This document shows positions 9,189 through 18,722 of a DNA stretch of 64,000 bases, in pieces. Position 1 is the first letter of the stretch; every line of letters starts with the position of its first letter. The position numbers and the translations under genes were made by a program. The stretch comes from Tieghemostelium lacteum. Its lineage: Eukaryota; Evosea; Eumycetozoa; Dictyosteliales; Raperosteliaceae. The notes under the pieces are model-generated. The model made no database searches. It was not told the origin of the DNA and saw only the letters and a list, made by a program, of their open reading frames with translations. The stretch spans positions 395,758-459,757 of the forward strand of contig LODT01000042.1 of assembly GCA_001606155.1 (NCBI GenBank), written 5' to 3'.

Positions 9189-10691
9189 TTAGAATAGTTT
9201 AATTACTAAATTATTGTGAATACGATTTAAGAGTTTTAAAGAAGCAGCCTTTTCTTTGTCTTGGTTTGTTGGTGACAGGAATTCTAATCGCAACTGTTTT
9301 AGATTTGCAATTGGTGTGGTTTGGCTGGTTACATTAAAATGATGATAAATGGATTGTATGGATGTTATGTTAATACTATTGTGAGATAGGATTAATGATT
9401 CAAGAGGTGACTGGTCTAATTGAATACTTTCAATGACTGGTACACTTTCAGCTCCCAACTGATTGGAAGATAAGTCTAAACAACGTAGACTTGTATTTCG
9501 TTTCAATAGCTTTCGAAGATATCTACTACCCAAAGTAGAAATCTCATTAAAAGCTAGATTTAAATAGGTTACCGATTGATTATGTCTCAAAGCCTTACAA
9601 AGTGCTTTGATACCTACATGATCAATTTTATTTGATGACAGAGTTATAGACTGGATTGACTGGTTTCTAAATAGAGCCTCACTTAGGTCTTTGGCGCCAT
9701 CAGAGCATAGGCTATTCGATGACAGATCAATGGATTTTAAATTACAATTCTTGGAGACTAATGCAGCAGTTATAAATTTAATTCCAGCTGATTGAATAGA
9801 GTTTCTAGTGAGGTTTATAGAACGTATGGAACTGTTGCTAGCTAGTGCCTTTCCGATATCTGATGCACCGTCTTTTCCAATGGAGTTACCCCAGAGGTCT
9901 ATAGCGTGTATGGATTGATTGAGTTCAATGAATTCACTGAGAAAAGATGATCCATTGGGGCTTATACAATTACTTCTAAGATCAAGTTCTTGGATTGATT
10001 TGTTGAGTTGTAGTGATCTACCAATTTCTCGAGCTCCAATATCTCCAATGTCATTATATGAGAGATTGAGTATTTGTAGACTATCATTCATTTCCAGACC
10101 TTTAGACATTGCAACAGCACCAATTTCACCGAGATTATTGTGAGATAACACCACTTCTCGTAGTGACTTGTTGCATTTGAAAAGGTCAGAAAAGTAAGGT
10201 CCTGTATGACTAGTTAGTCCAGTATCAGAAAGACCAAGAAATCGAAGTGAACTCTGATACTGAAGAGACTGTATCAGACGAATGATACAATAGTCATTCA
10301 TCTTATTACTAAATAGATTCAAATGGGTTAATTGGTTTATCTGAACTATATCTACAATGATATTAATGTACCCCATATGAAGTGATTGTCCACCTAGTAT
10401 CTGTATAGACTGTAATGATCTCTTGTATCTCTTCAAATACTGAAAGTCACCTACTTTTGGTAACTTCTTCACTCTATCCAACTTGAATTGAGTATACATT
10501 TCCGTTGCAATGCTATTCCAGTGCTGACATGTCAAAAGTAATCTCAGAAACTGTGTATTATTTGGTAGTTCTAATCTATTGAAAAACTGTGAAAATATCA
10601 ATTGTATAATTTCATTTGGCAATTTTAAAAACCAATTAGTTTTTAAAGGATTCGAAAATTTCCATTTATAATTAGTGTTGTGTGTGTTCAT
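9189..10691 (-). CDS. F-box and ribonuclease-inhibitor-type LRR protein (500 aa)
   Basis: Single exon, ATG at 10689-10691, stop at 9189. Residues 18-60 form an F-box (FLKLPNEIIQLIFSQFF...LLLTCQHWNSIA). From about residue 110 there are roughly twelve LRRs of about 28-30 residues of the ribonuclease-inhibitor type. Their repeated core is LxxLxLSxNxIgdxGaxxLxxaLxxN, for example LQILNLSYNDIGDIGAREIG and IRSINLTRNSIQSAG. This is a substrate-adaptor architecture (SCF ubiquitin ligase) by family analogy; the target is unknown. The LRRs are regular and intact. It is unrelated in detail to the LRR protein at 5898, whose repeats are degenerate. Confidence 0.85.
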   Translation of the reverse strand: MNTHNTNYKWKFSNPLKTNWFLKLPNEIIQLIFSQFFNRLELPNNTQFLRLLLTCQHWNSIATEMYTQFKLDRVKKLPKVGDFQYLKRYKRSLQSIQILGGQSLHMGYINIIVDIVQINQLTHLNLFSNKMNDYCIIRLIQSLQYQSSLRFLGLSDTGLTSHTGPYFSDLFKCNKSLREVVLSHNNLGEIGAVAMSKGLEMNDSLQILNLSYNDIGDIGAREIGRSLQLNKSIQELDLRSNCISPNGSSFLSEFIELNQSIHAIDLWGNSIGKDGASDIGKALASNSSIRSINLTRNSIQSAGIKFITAALVSKNCNLKSIDLSSNSLCSDGAKDLSEALFRNQSIQSITLSSNKIDHVGIKALCKALRHNQSVTYLNLAFNEISTLGSRYLRKLLKRNTSLRCLDLSSNQLGAESVPVIESIQLDQSPLESLILSHNSINITSIQSIYHHFNVTSQTTPIANLKQLRLEFLSPTNQDKEKAASLKLLNRIHNNLVIKLF

Positions 10692-11579
10692 TTTTTTTTT
10701 TTAAAATTATTTATAATAATATAAATAGTGTAATCTAGTGTGTGTGTGTTTAGATTTGATTATCTGTGTCTTTATCTGATGTCCTTTGCCACAAAAAAAA
10801 AAAAGATTTGAATGATTGATCTTTTCCCAAAATTTTAAATAAAAAAAAAACTCTTCGATGTGGTGAGAGCGCGCACAAATCAATTTCTAAAAAAGTTCAT
10901 TTGTAACCTGCCCAACCCCAGATTACAAGATTACAAATTAAAATATTGTGTGTTGAAAATATAACACATTAATTTAATTGTGAAGGATAGGGTGTGTGAG
11001 GGGGGTGCTAAGATGGTCTCAATTTAAGACTTCTTCATGAAATTTCACATTTTTTAATTAAAAATAGAAACACATGTTCTCAAATGATGAAGATTTACAA
11101 CATGAATTTCAATTTTCACCATCTTTAGAATCATTGTTTTTTTAAAAGGTAATTAATAATATAGTTAGACTCTGGGTGGCAAGATTCTGGGAGATCTCTT
11201 CATACTCTATATTTAGTTTAAATGCAAATTTGCATATGATTAATTACAATTAAAGTATGAATATATGTGATTATATATAATGACAAATTAATATCCTGAT
11301 ATTTTATATTTGTAAAGTAGAAATATTGGGGGGATTTCATTTGTTTTATAATTAGTATCAATTAATATCAGAAATTAATGAAATTTCATTAAAATTTGAA
11401 TCTCCTATCCAAAAGATTTTTTAAAAAAAAAGAAATCTGGATCTTTATTTTGTCCAAACCAGTGTAAATCTGGTAGATCACAGCGTGGAAGTTGAAAATG
11501 ACCTTTCGTTATGTTAACATTCTGGTTGACACACCAGTGAGATTTGGATTTTTATTGTATATATTGAAATTTGTAAAAT
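10692..11579. other. 888-bp intergenic region with coding-like scraps
   Basis: Lies between the F-box/LRR start and the Tap42 stop. The part next to 10691 (T-runs, TGTGTGTG, poly-A) looks like a promoter. The part from about 11.07 to 11.55 kb is less AT-rich. It holds short coding-like frames on both strands, best on the minus strand at 11405-11551 and 11155-11225. None has a start, splice context and stop that make a convincing gene. Remnants of a decayed gene are possible. Confidence 0.4.
11405..11551 (-). other. Unexplained coding-like open stretch (48 codons)
   Basis: Between in-frame stops, the minus strand reads a protein-like sequence with segments SHWCVNQNVNITKGHF and DLPDLHWFGQNKDPDF. 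It has two Trp, two Cys and well-mixed residues, unlike the Lys/Asn/Ile/Phe-rich translations that AT-rich spacer gives. There is no ATG and no good acceptor AG just upstream, and it sits in the region 3' of the Tap42 gene. It may be a decayed exon. No family is recognised. Confidence 0.3.
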
Positions 11580-12720
11580 TTAACCAAAGTTACGTTTATT
11601 ACCCCAACCACGTTTGTTGTCATCTTTAAAGTCATCCCAATTACGTTTTTTAATTAGTTCTTCATGTGATTCTTCTTTGTCATCTTCGTCATCAGATTCC
11701 TGGTTTTTGACAGAGGATTGAGCACCACCTTTGCCTTTCACCATACCTCCATTGTGCATCTCCAACTCTACTGCCTCTTGAGGTGTCATAGTTGGCAGTA
11801 TATGTGATGGTCTAAAGACTTTATCCAACATGACTCTTCTGCCATCAGGTAATATCTGGAAATTACCAATACCAGAGCTCTTGGGTGGAGCTTGTGGAGG
11901 TAGAACACCTCCATGTTTATCTTTCAAAACTTCAATTTCAATGAGCATTGGTAACTCAACTTCGATAGTCTCAAGTGATGATATCCCTTTACTGATTGCA
12001 TCTTGCAATAGAGCTGTAATAAACGATCTTTCAAGTTCTTCGTCTCCGCAATCCTCCATTTCATCATCAATCTCACCACTTTGATTCTTTAGTAAATCTT
12101 CTCTCTTTTTTACAATATATTTTAATTTCTCTTTAAGTTCCTTATCTCTTTTTCCTCTAGATATTAACTCATTTCTTCTCTCTAAAGGATCAGTTTTACC
12201 CTCTCTTTGAATGACAGCTAGATCCTCTTTATCTATAATCTCCAATTTCTCCATTCTATGTAAAAACTCCATAATCTTCATTTTTGCCATCTTTAGATTC
12301 TTTACTCTACTGCCATCTATAATCTTTAAAAATAATTCTGATAAATAATATGGTACTAATAAATATCTATAGGTATATATCATTATCATGTTAGTTACTC
12401 TCAATCATCACAATGTCATCGCCATCTCTCACATACTTTAATAAATCAGTTCTAATATCTTCAAGTTCTTCATTTTTTGAGAAAACTGAATCATTATTAA
12501 TGTATAAATTGGATACTAAAAACTTTGAAATTGCATCTTTAACTAACTTTTGATATTCAGCATCATTAGCTGACAATTGTGAATCTTCTAATCCTACATA
12601 TATTCTCTGTCCAATTCTAAATGCTTCAAATAATGATATCTCTTGTTTTTTTTCTGATACAGTGCTAGTTGTACTAGTTATAGTAGTCGAATTATTATTA
12701 TTGTTATTATTTGGGTCCAT
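11580..12720 (-). CDS. igbp1: Tap42 / alpha4 (IGBP1) regulator of PP2A-type phosphatases (356 aa)
   Basis: Two exons: 12437-12720 and 11580-12366. The 70-bp intron (GTATGT...CTATAG) splits a Lys codon, giving DLLKYLLVPYYLSEL across the join, as in the TAP42 family. The start is the ATG at 12718-12720 (MDPNNNN), because upstream in-frame sequence is homopolymeric spacer. The N-terminal helical domain (SLFEAFRIGQRIY...) binds the PP2A-family catalytic subunit. The C-terminus has the diagnostic NWDDFKDDNKRGWGNKRNFG ending. Family knowledge: Tap42/alpha4 stabilises free PP2A, PP4 and PP6 catalytic subunits and links them to TOR signalling. A second PP2A regulator (PTPA) lies about 20 kb away. Confidence 0.93.
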
Positions 12721-12873
12721 TTGATCAAATTCTAAAATAGAATAAAAAAAAAAAAATACAAAAAATGACATAAATTGCAATTCAATTTGGAAATCATTCA
12801 AAAAAAAGATCTTCATATATATTTATTCTTATCTCTATCTTTTTTTGATTTTGATTTCTTTTCCTTTTTTTCT

Positions 12874-15564
12874 TTATCTCTTTTCTTTTCTTTTTTCTTT
12901 TTTCTTCTTTTTTCTTTTTTCATCTTCACTACTGCTGCTACTTGATAAATCACTAAACTGTGCCAAATAAGACTTTACATTTTCTACCCATTTCTCCTTT
13001 TCCTTTTCCTTTTGAATCTTTTTTTCTTTTTTCTCTCTTTTTTTATCTAATTTATAATTATTATTATTCTTATCGATATTGGTTTTTGTTGATGTTGATA
13101 TCTCATTTGTTATATCTTTAAAATAATCATCAATTTTTAATAATGGATTTGGTGCATTATTTACTGTACTTATAACACTTGATGATTCTTGTTTTTTGTT
13201 TGCAATATTTATAATTGTGTTCGGTATTGTTGTTGTTGTTGAATTATTATTATTAATATTCTCAGCTGATTTTTCCTTTTCTTGTTGTTTAACAAATGCA
13301 GAAAATGGATCCAATTCCTCTTCTTCTTCTTCTTCATTATTAATAATTGTATTTAGATTATCGACATTCTCTTGACTGGTGTCTTTAGTTTCTTGGACAT
13401 CACTAGTTTCAAAGATAGCTTTAAACAAATCAATTGGTGGCTTTTTAGTGTCTGTAACTCTATATTCTGTATTTACAATTTCACTAACTGGTTTTTTTAC
13501 AGGTTTTGGAATAGTTGGAGGTTGAACAATAACTGATGATGATGATGGTGAAGAAGAAGAAGAAGTACTATCAGGTACACTAATATTTAATTTTGATTTC
13601 CAATCATATTTGGATAATTTTAATTTTCTTTGATCATTTTGGTGTGTTTCAAATTCCTCTCTGCTATAAGGATTCTTTATGTTAAATCTCTTACACAACA
13701 AATCGACAGGAAACCATGGAACAATATGTTGACTTTTAACTTTTTTTACATTAGCACCATTCTCAGTGGTAGTTGTTTTACTAACTGTACCATCACTAGC
13801 AATAGTACCACCAGATACAAATCTACTATTTAAAGTAGTAGCAAGTGATTGAAACGATTGTGAATATTTTTCAAATTCTTTTAGTTCCATTTGTTTTTCT
13901 TTTTCAGATAGAGTACCACTACTACTACCTGATCTCATATACTGTTCACCATCACTATTCTTATTATTCTTATCCAATAAAAATTCATTATACCTCAGTC
14001 TTCTATCACTGTCTGATAGATAACTATGAGCATTTTTCATAAAATCACTATTTCTACTCGATATAACTGATTGTTGAGGTTGTAATGGTTGTTTAGTCTG
14101 GTGATATTGAAGTTGATCTAATTTAATTGGTAATTGTTGTTCACCTAGAATCTCTGATCTTTTAGTAGAGTTAATTGGTTGAATCATTTGACTAGATCTT
14201 GAAGTAATATGTGAATCTAAATTGAATTTAAATTGATGATATTCTACAAAGTCACTGGGTATTGTAGGTGGTGGATAACTTTTTGAATCTAAACTTGTGA
14301 AATTATATTTTTTAGAGACAATGAAACCATTTAATGGTAGTGATCCATCTGAACATCTAATTACATGTGAATTGTTATCATTAGGTCTGAGAAACTTAAT
14401 TCTATTGACATCAGAATCAGCAGATGTAATAGACATCACTTTCTGTTCATTAGATCTATTAAATAAAGATTTATCATAGATATCTGAGTTACTAAAATTA
14501 CCATAGACATCAAAATCATCTTCATCATCTTCTAGTGCACCCAACCCTAATGAACTTGACCCTTTACCATCTTTAAACGACACCACATTTGCATTTACTT
14601 GTTTTTGTCTCTGTTGTTGATTATATTTAGAGTCTCTTAGATTTCTAATTTCACCAGATTGTATATACCCAATACCAAAATTATCTAATTTTGGTTTTAT
14701 ATTTACTATTCTATCTGTCAATTGAAATATACCATTATAATTATAACTATTATCTTCATCTTGAATATCACTTTCATCTTCTTCTTCATCTTCTACTTCC
14801 ATCTCATTTTGTTCTTGCTTTTGTTGATGTTTTAACATTATCTGTTGTAAAACATCTTGTGATATCTCTTCACCATCCTTTAAATTGGATAGAATTTCTA
14901 AAGGTATTTCAACATGAGTCGAAACACTCTTTGTAACCTTTGGTTTCTTTACTCTACCTTCTAATCTCTGTTTTGACTTTCTCTTTAACTCATTCACTTT
15001 TTGTTCACTCTTACTTATACCCATTAATTTAAGTAACTTAAACCCTATACTATCACTTCCACTACTCTTACTATCACCAAATAGATTCTGATATACACTT
15101 CCTGGAAGAAACTGCTGTTCTACTTCGTTTTCTACATTCTTATTCAAAAGACTAGTAGCAGTACCTGATAATACCGAATCGAATAAATTGAAATTTGATT
15201 TTGATAGTTCTTTAGAGGCATACTCATTCAAATCCTCTTCGTCCATAAAATCTTTTGGTTGGGATTGAATGGTAGTGGCTTTAGCATTTCTCGATGATTT
15301 AAAGGTAGTAGGTGTAAATCCTTCTTTTGAACCCACACTATTAAAGTAGCCAGAAGAGAAACCACCAGTGAATGCACCATGAAATCTCTTTCTACCTTTA
15401 TCATCAACTACCTCTTGTTTCCATATTGGTTTAGAATCTTTTAATTTTTCATTATCCTTAAATTCAAGTACATCACCAATTGGTCTCTTTTTAGTTGTAG
15501 TCGTATTACTATATGATTTTAAATCTCTGTTATTTGATTTTTCATTATTGTCATTTCTCTTCAT
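12874..15564 (-). CDS. gpatch1: GPATCH1-family splicing factor (896 aa)
   Basis: Single exon with ATG at 15562-15564 and TAA at 12874-12876. The N-terminus carries the family signature (RKRFHGAFTGGFSSGYFNSVGSKEGFTPTTF, then PKDFMDEEDLNEY). A G-patch-position segment begins GFKLLKLMGI at about residue 175, and the conserved IVPWFPVDLLCKRFNIKNPYS lies near residue 620. Family knowledge: GPATCH1 associates with late-stage spliceosomes and the helicase DHX35. The segment after GFKLLKLMG lacks the usual glycines of a G-patch (KSEQKVNELKRK instead of a GxGxG stretch), so helicase activation may be altered. The C-terminus is Ser-rich, then ends in a long Lys/Glu/Arg tail. It is head-to-head with the gene at 15709. 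Confidence 0.88.
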   Translation of the reverse strand: MKRNDNNEKSNNRDLKSYSNTTTTKKRPIGDVLEFKDNEKLKDSKPIWKQEVVDDKGRKRFHGAFTGGFSSGYFNSVGSKEGFTPTTFKSSRNAKATTIQSQPKDFMDEEDLNEYASKELSKSNFNLFDSVLSGTATSLLNKNVENEVEQQFLPGSVYQNLFGDSKSSGSDSIGFKLLKLMGISKSEQKVNELKRKSKQRLEGRVKKPKVTKSVSTHVEIPLEILSNLKDGEEISQDVLQQIMLKHQQKQEQNEMEVEDEEEDESDIQDEDNSYNYNGIFQLTDRIVNIKPKLDNFGIGYIQSGEIRNLRDSKYNQQQRQKQVNANVVSFKDGKGSSSLGLGALEDDEDDFDVYGNFSNSDIYDKSLFNRSNEQKVMSITSADSDVNRIKFLRPNDNNSHVIRCSDGSLPLNGFIVSKKYNFTSLDSKSYPPPTIPSDFVEYHQFKFNLDSHITSRSSQMIQPINSTKRSEILGEQQLPIKLDQLQYHQTKQPLQPQQSVISSRNSDFMKNAHSYLSDSDRRLRYNEFLLDKNNKNSDGEQYMRSGSSSGTLSEKEKQMELKEFEKYSQSFQSLATTLNSRFVSGGTIASDGTVSKTTTTENGANVKKVKSQHIVPWFPVDLLCKRFNIKNPYSREEFETHQNDQRKLKLSKYDWKSKLNISVPDSTSSSSSPSSSSVIVQPPTIPKPVKKPVSEIVNTEYRVTDTKKPPIDLFKAIFETSDVQETKDTSQENVDNLNTIINNEEEEEEELDPFSAFVKQQEKEKSAENINNNNSTTTTIPNTIINIANKKQESSSVISTVNNAPNPLLKIDDYFKDITNEISTSTKTNIDKNNNNYKLDKKREKKEKKIQKEKEKEKWVENVKSYLAQFSDLSSSSSSEDEKRKKKKKEKRKEKR

Positions 15565-15708
15565 GGGACAAGTTCAAAATTAAAAAAAAATTAAAACATC
15601 CTCCTAAAAAACCTCTTTATTGAAATTTCATATTCAAACACTTCTGTTGTAAATAATGAAGTATAATAGAATTTATGAATATTTTTTTAGTATTCAATAT
15701 AGATAGAA
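15565..15708. promoter_or_regulatory. 144-bp head-to-head promoter gap (GPATCH1 and membrane protein)
   Basis: AT-rich gap with an A-run next to the GPATCH1 start and a T-run upstream of the other start. No coding frame is present. A compact bidirectional promoter is inferred from layout alone. Confidence 0.45.
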
Positions 15709-16206
15709 ATGAATACTTACATTTATTCAGATATTAAATTACAATTCAATTATGATAATGGATTTTCAATTGATGAATATGATAGATTGAAATTAGCACC
15801 TGAATATCAGAAAATCATTGACAATGGTGTTTATCATTTGAATTCTATCTATCATACCAAGCCAAATTATTTAAAATGGAATCTTGCATTATTTTGTTTA
15901 ATAGGGTTTTTAATAATGATAGGTAGTCTCTTTTATTTTATTTTTTCAAAGAGCCCAAAAGCAATTATCTATTACTTAGTATTTTCAGCTATTGGTTTAT
16001 TTTTATTTCCTGTTATTGGTATTATAATAGAAAGAAAAATTTATAACAAGTATAATAGATTAGTTAAAGAGTATACTGAATTATTTAATCTTTTAAATTC
16101 AAAATCTGAAGTATCTTTTTATATTAATCCAAAACTATGGTTTTCTATTAAAACATATTTCCCTGAAACTAAATTAGAAATTAAATATACCAAAACCAAT
16201 CCATAA
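15709..16206 (+). CDS. Small two-pass membrane protein, unknown (165 aa)
   Basis: Single exon, ATG at 15709, TAA at 16204-16206. A soluble N-terminus of about 55 residues (YSDIKLQFNYDNGFSIDEYDRLKLAPEYQ) is followed by two adjacent membrane helices (about residues 57-80, WNLALFCLIGFLIMIGSLFYFIF, and 86-107, IIYYLVFSAIGLFLFPVIGIII). A soluble C-terminus of about 57 residues completes it. The hairpin arrangement places both ends on the same side of the membrane. I do not recognise the family. It is separated from GPATCH1 by 144 bp in divergent orientation. Confidence 0.7.
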   Translation: MNTYIYSDIKLQFNYDNGFSIDEYDRLKLAPEYQKIIDNGVYHLNSIYHTKPNYLKWNLALFCLIGFLIMIGSLFYFIFSKSPKAIIYYLVFSAIGLFLFPVIGIIIERKIYNKYNRLVKEYTELFNLLNSKSEVSFYINPKLWFSIKTYFPETKLEIKYTKTNP

Positions 16207-16379
16207 AGGTCAAATATAAAATAAAACTTAAATAGACTAGTTCAATAAATATATAAAACTTTATTTTGAAGCATTATAGATGTTATTTTTAAAGATCCTT
16301 GGTATATATGAGACAGTCTTATTTTTCCAAGTTAAGTTTACAGTTGGGATAAATTGGTTAATAGTTTAGTGGTATAAAT

Positions 16380-17140
16380 AATACTTTAACTTTAGTTTAG
16401 ATTGTAGTATTACTTTTACCACTAAAGTATTTCAACTCTCTAGGTAAATACTTAAGATCAACAAACTTTTGAGCTTCAAAACTAATACCATTTTCTGACA
16501 CTACATAACCCAGAAAGTTAATGGAATTTCTAGCAATCTGACATTTCTTAGAGTTAACTTTTAAATCATATCTCTGTAAAACAAGAAATATTTCCTTTAG
16601 ATGGAATAGATGTTCATTAATATCTTTACTAAAAATAATAAAGTCATCTAAATAAATAATGATATACTTCCTAAATACTTTCTCAAAGAGTCTATTCATG
16701 TATCTTTGAAGGGTATATGGAGCATACACAAGACCAAATGGCATAACATTGAACTTTAATAAACCAACATGCGTATTCACTGTTTTATCTTTATCCGATT
16801 CCTCCATAGGGATTTGATAATATCCAGATGCTAAATCTATGGTTGAGAATACTTTTGCATCTTTTAGATAATACCAACAATCATAAATCAATGGTAATGT
16901 ATATCTTTCTTTAATAGTATTACTATTTAACTTTTTATAGTTAACACATAATCTGTACTTTCCCGGTTCTTTCACTAGTACGATAGGTGATGCATACTCA
17001 GAGGACAAAGCATGAGAGATAAGTTATGATTGGAGCTCCATAATTTGAATTACTTGGTTGTATCCTGCTGTTTCTTAACATTTCATTTGTTTTAATAATT
17101 CTTCTCTTAATGACTACAATGAGTAAAAATAATAAATCTA
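16380..17140 (-). mobile_element. Fossil fragment of a Ty3/gypsy-type LTR retrotransposon (reverse transcriptase part)
   Basis: A stretch of about 0.6-0.75 kb on the minus strand encodes part of a reverse transcriptase. It has the family landmarks YASPIVLV, LCVNYKKLN, VFSTIDLASGYYQIP, the MPFGL block, the catalytic YLDD box and INFLGYVVS. Order and spacing match Ty3/gypsy elements such as those known from Dictyostelium. Only the polymerase part is seen. I find no gag, protease, RNase H, integrase or long terminal repeats around it. It is a truncated, broken relic with at least a few breaks. The still readable RT suggests moderate rather than great age. It lies in the spacer between two host genes. 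Confidence 0.85.
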
Positions 17141-17254
17141 TTGCCTATCATCATTAAGCAAATGGAAAATCTGAAAGAAGTGTTAGAATTTAATTTAATT
17201 TAAATTCTTTTGTTTTTTATCATAAAGTTTTTTTTTTTGAATATTTGAAAAAGA

Positions 17255-18427
17255 ATGATTGATGTATCAACATGTAATATTTTTACATATAAAGTAAAGT
17301 CATTTGGCTCTAATACAACACCAGGGTCACTTAATTCAACTAGATCATTGGTATTTTCAAAGAAAGAGTCTTTGGTTGCTAGTGGTAATAGATTGGTATA
17401 TTTAAATGTGGATCTACCTACACACTATACAAAGATTGATTCAAAGATAAAAGGTATTCCAACACCATTTAGAATACCAGATCAAGTAGTTACAGAGAAA
17501 TTGGTTGAGACAGGTCTACCTTATGAGATACAATCAATAAATCAAGATAACAACTCAACTTTAGTATCGGCATCTGATAGTAAAGGAAATGTATGGGTTG
17601 GAACTAGAAACGATCAATCTGTACAATTTCAATATAAATTGGATTCAAATCCACTGAATAACACATATATAGAGTTAGGATGGTCAGGTACGACATTTGA
17701 CCCCAAAGCCACAGAAACACTCGCAAAAACACATTTTTACCAAAAACAAGTTCAAATATATCAAAACCAACAATTGATAAACACAATTCAACTAGTACAG
17801 AACCCAACACAGATTAAATATTTTCAGTCACCTAATGGTGCCAGTACACTACTAGCAGTAACTGAACTTAATCAACTAAAGATATTCGATCTCAGATTGG
17901 CATCTAACGAATGTGTCATTCAGAAACTAACTCCACAACAATCATCTCAATGGATTTACACATTGGGTATAAGTGAAGATAATAATTATATAGCAGTTGG
18001 AGGTGCAAATCGATCAGTTACTGTATTTGATACTAGAAAATGGTCAAATTCAGGCAGTTGGAAGAATTGTTTAAAATATGAAGTTACAAACATACATTTC
18101 TCAACTACCAAACCATCAGTTTGTTATGTTGGTGGTTTGGATTCTGAAGTTCTAGCAGGTGAGTGGAATGGCTCTGGTGGTGTTGACCATTTCACAGGGT
18201 TACGTGTTGATTCACGTTGGATAGGTATTTCCAAATTACAACATCAAGAATTTCTCTTTGGTTTCACATCCTCTACTAGTGCCTATTGGATTGAAAATGC
18301 AGAGAAACTACATCAACCAAAAATTACACATCCTCTTACACCTGGTCCTGATAGTCCAAATCCAACTCCTCACAAAAAAATTAAAGCTATGGTCAGTGAT
18401 GATAATAATAATATGATGGATCAATAA
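17255..18427 (+). CDS. WD40-repeat protein, function unknown (390 aa)
   Basis: Single exon, ATG at 17255, TAA at 18425-18427. The sequence has beta-propeller character with several WD-like blades, such as STLVSASDSKGNVWVGTRND, STLLAVTELNQLKIFDLR and NYIAVGGANRSVTVFDTRKW. A possible nuclear targeting motif (PHKKIKAM) lies close to the C-terminus. The blades are diverged and I cannot match them to a named family. The fossil retroelement fragment lies just upstream, leaving about 115 bp of clean promoter spacer. The gene converges on SHPRH, whose stop is at 18723. Confidence 0.75.
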   Translation: MIDVSTCNIFTYKVKSFGSNTTPGSLNSTRSLVFSKKESLVASGNRLVYLNVDLPTHYTKIDSKIKGIPTPFRIPDQVVTEKLVETGLPYEIQSINQDNNSTLVSASDSKGNVWVGTRNDQSVQFQYKLDSNPLNNTYIELGWSGTTFDPKATETLAKTHFYQKQVQIYQNQQLINTIQLVQNPTQIKYFQSPNGASTLLAVTELNQLKIFDLRLASNECVIQKLTPQQSSQWIYTLGISEDNNYIAVGGANRSVTVFDTRKWSNSGSWKNCLKYEVTNIHFSTTKPSVCYVGGLDSEVLAGEWNGSGGVDHFTGLRVDSRWIGISKLQHQEFLFGFTSSTSAYWIENAEKLHQPKITHPLTPGPDSPNPTPHKKIKAMVSDDNNNMMDQ

Positions 18428-18722
18428 ACATCAAGTTTATTCTTATAATTAAAAAATCAAAGAAAAACTATATCAACATTTCACATAATATGACTATAGT
18501 CAAAGAAAAATATCATGATATTAATAGTTAAACATTTAAATAGATTATGAAATACTGAGATTGATTAATCTTTTGACTGACTATCCTTCACAGTAATGGA
18601 TTTGCAAATAATTTCAAAATTCTTAAATCAAACTAAGTTGATGTTGTTATAGCTCTATTATCCTTTTTATTGGTTTTCATACTCCTCTCATCTAAATTTG
18701 ATTAAAAGGATAAAAGGTTTAT

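Noticed and set aside
11074-11145. 23-codon plus-strand ORF (MFSNDEDLQHEF...)
   Set aside because: Too short to support; ends in a homopolymer and has no conserved context.
17255-18427. Assignment of the WD40 protein to WDR83 (a GPATCH1/DHX35 partner in yeast)
   Set aside because: Attractive because GPATCH1 is nearby, but the blades do not match WDR83 and are too diverged.
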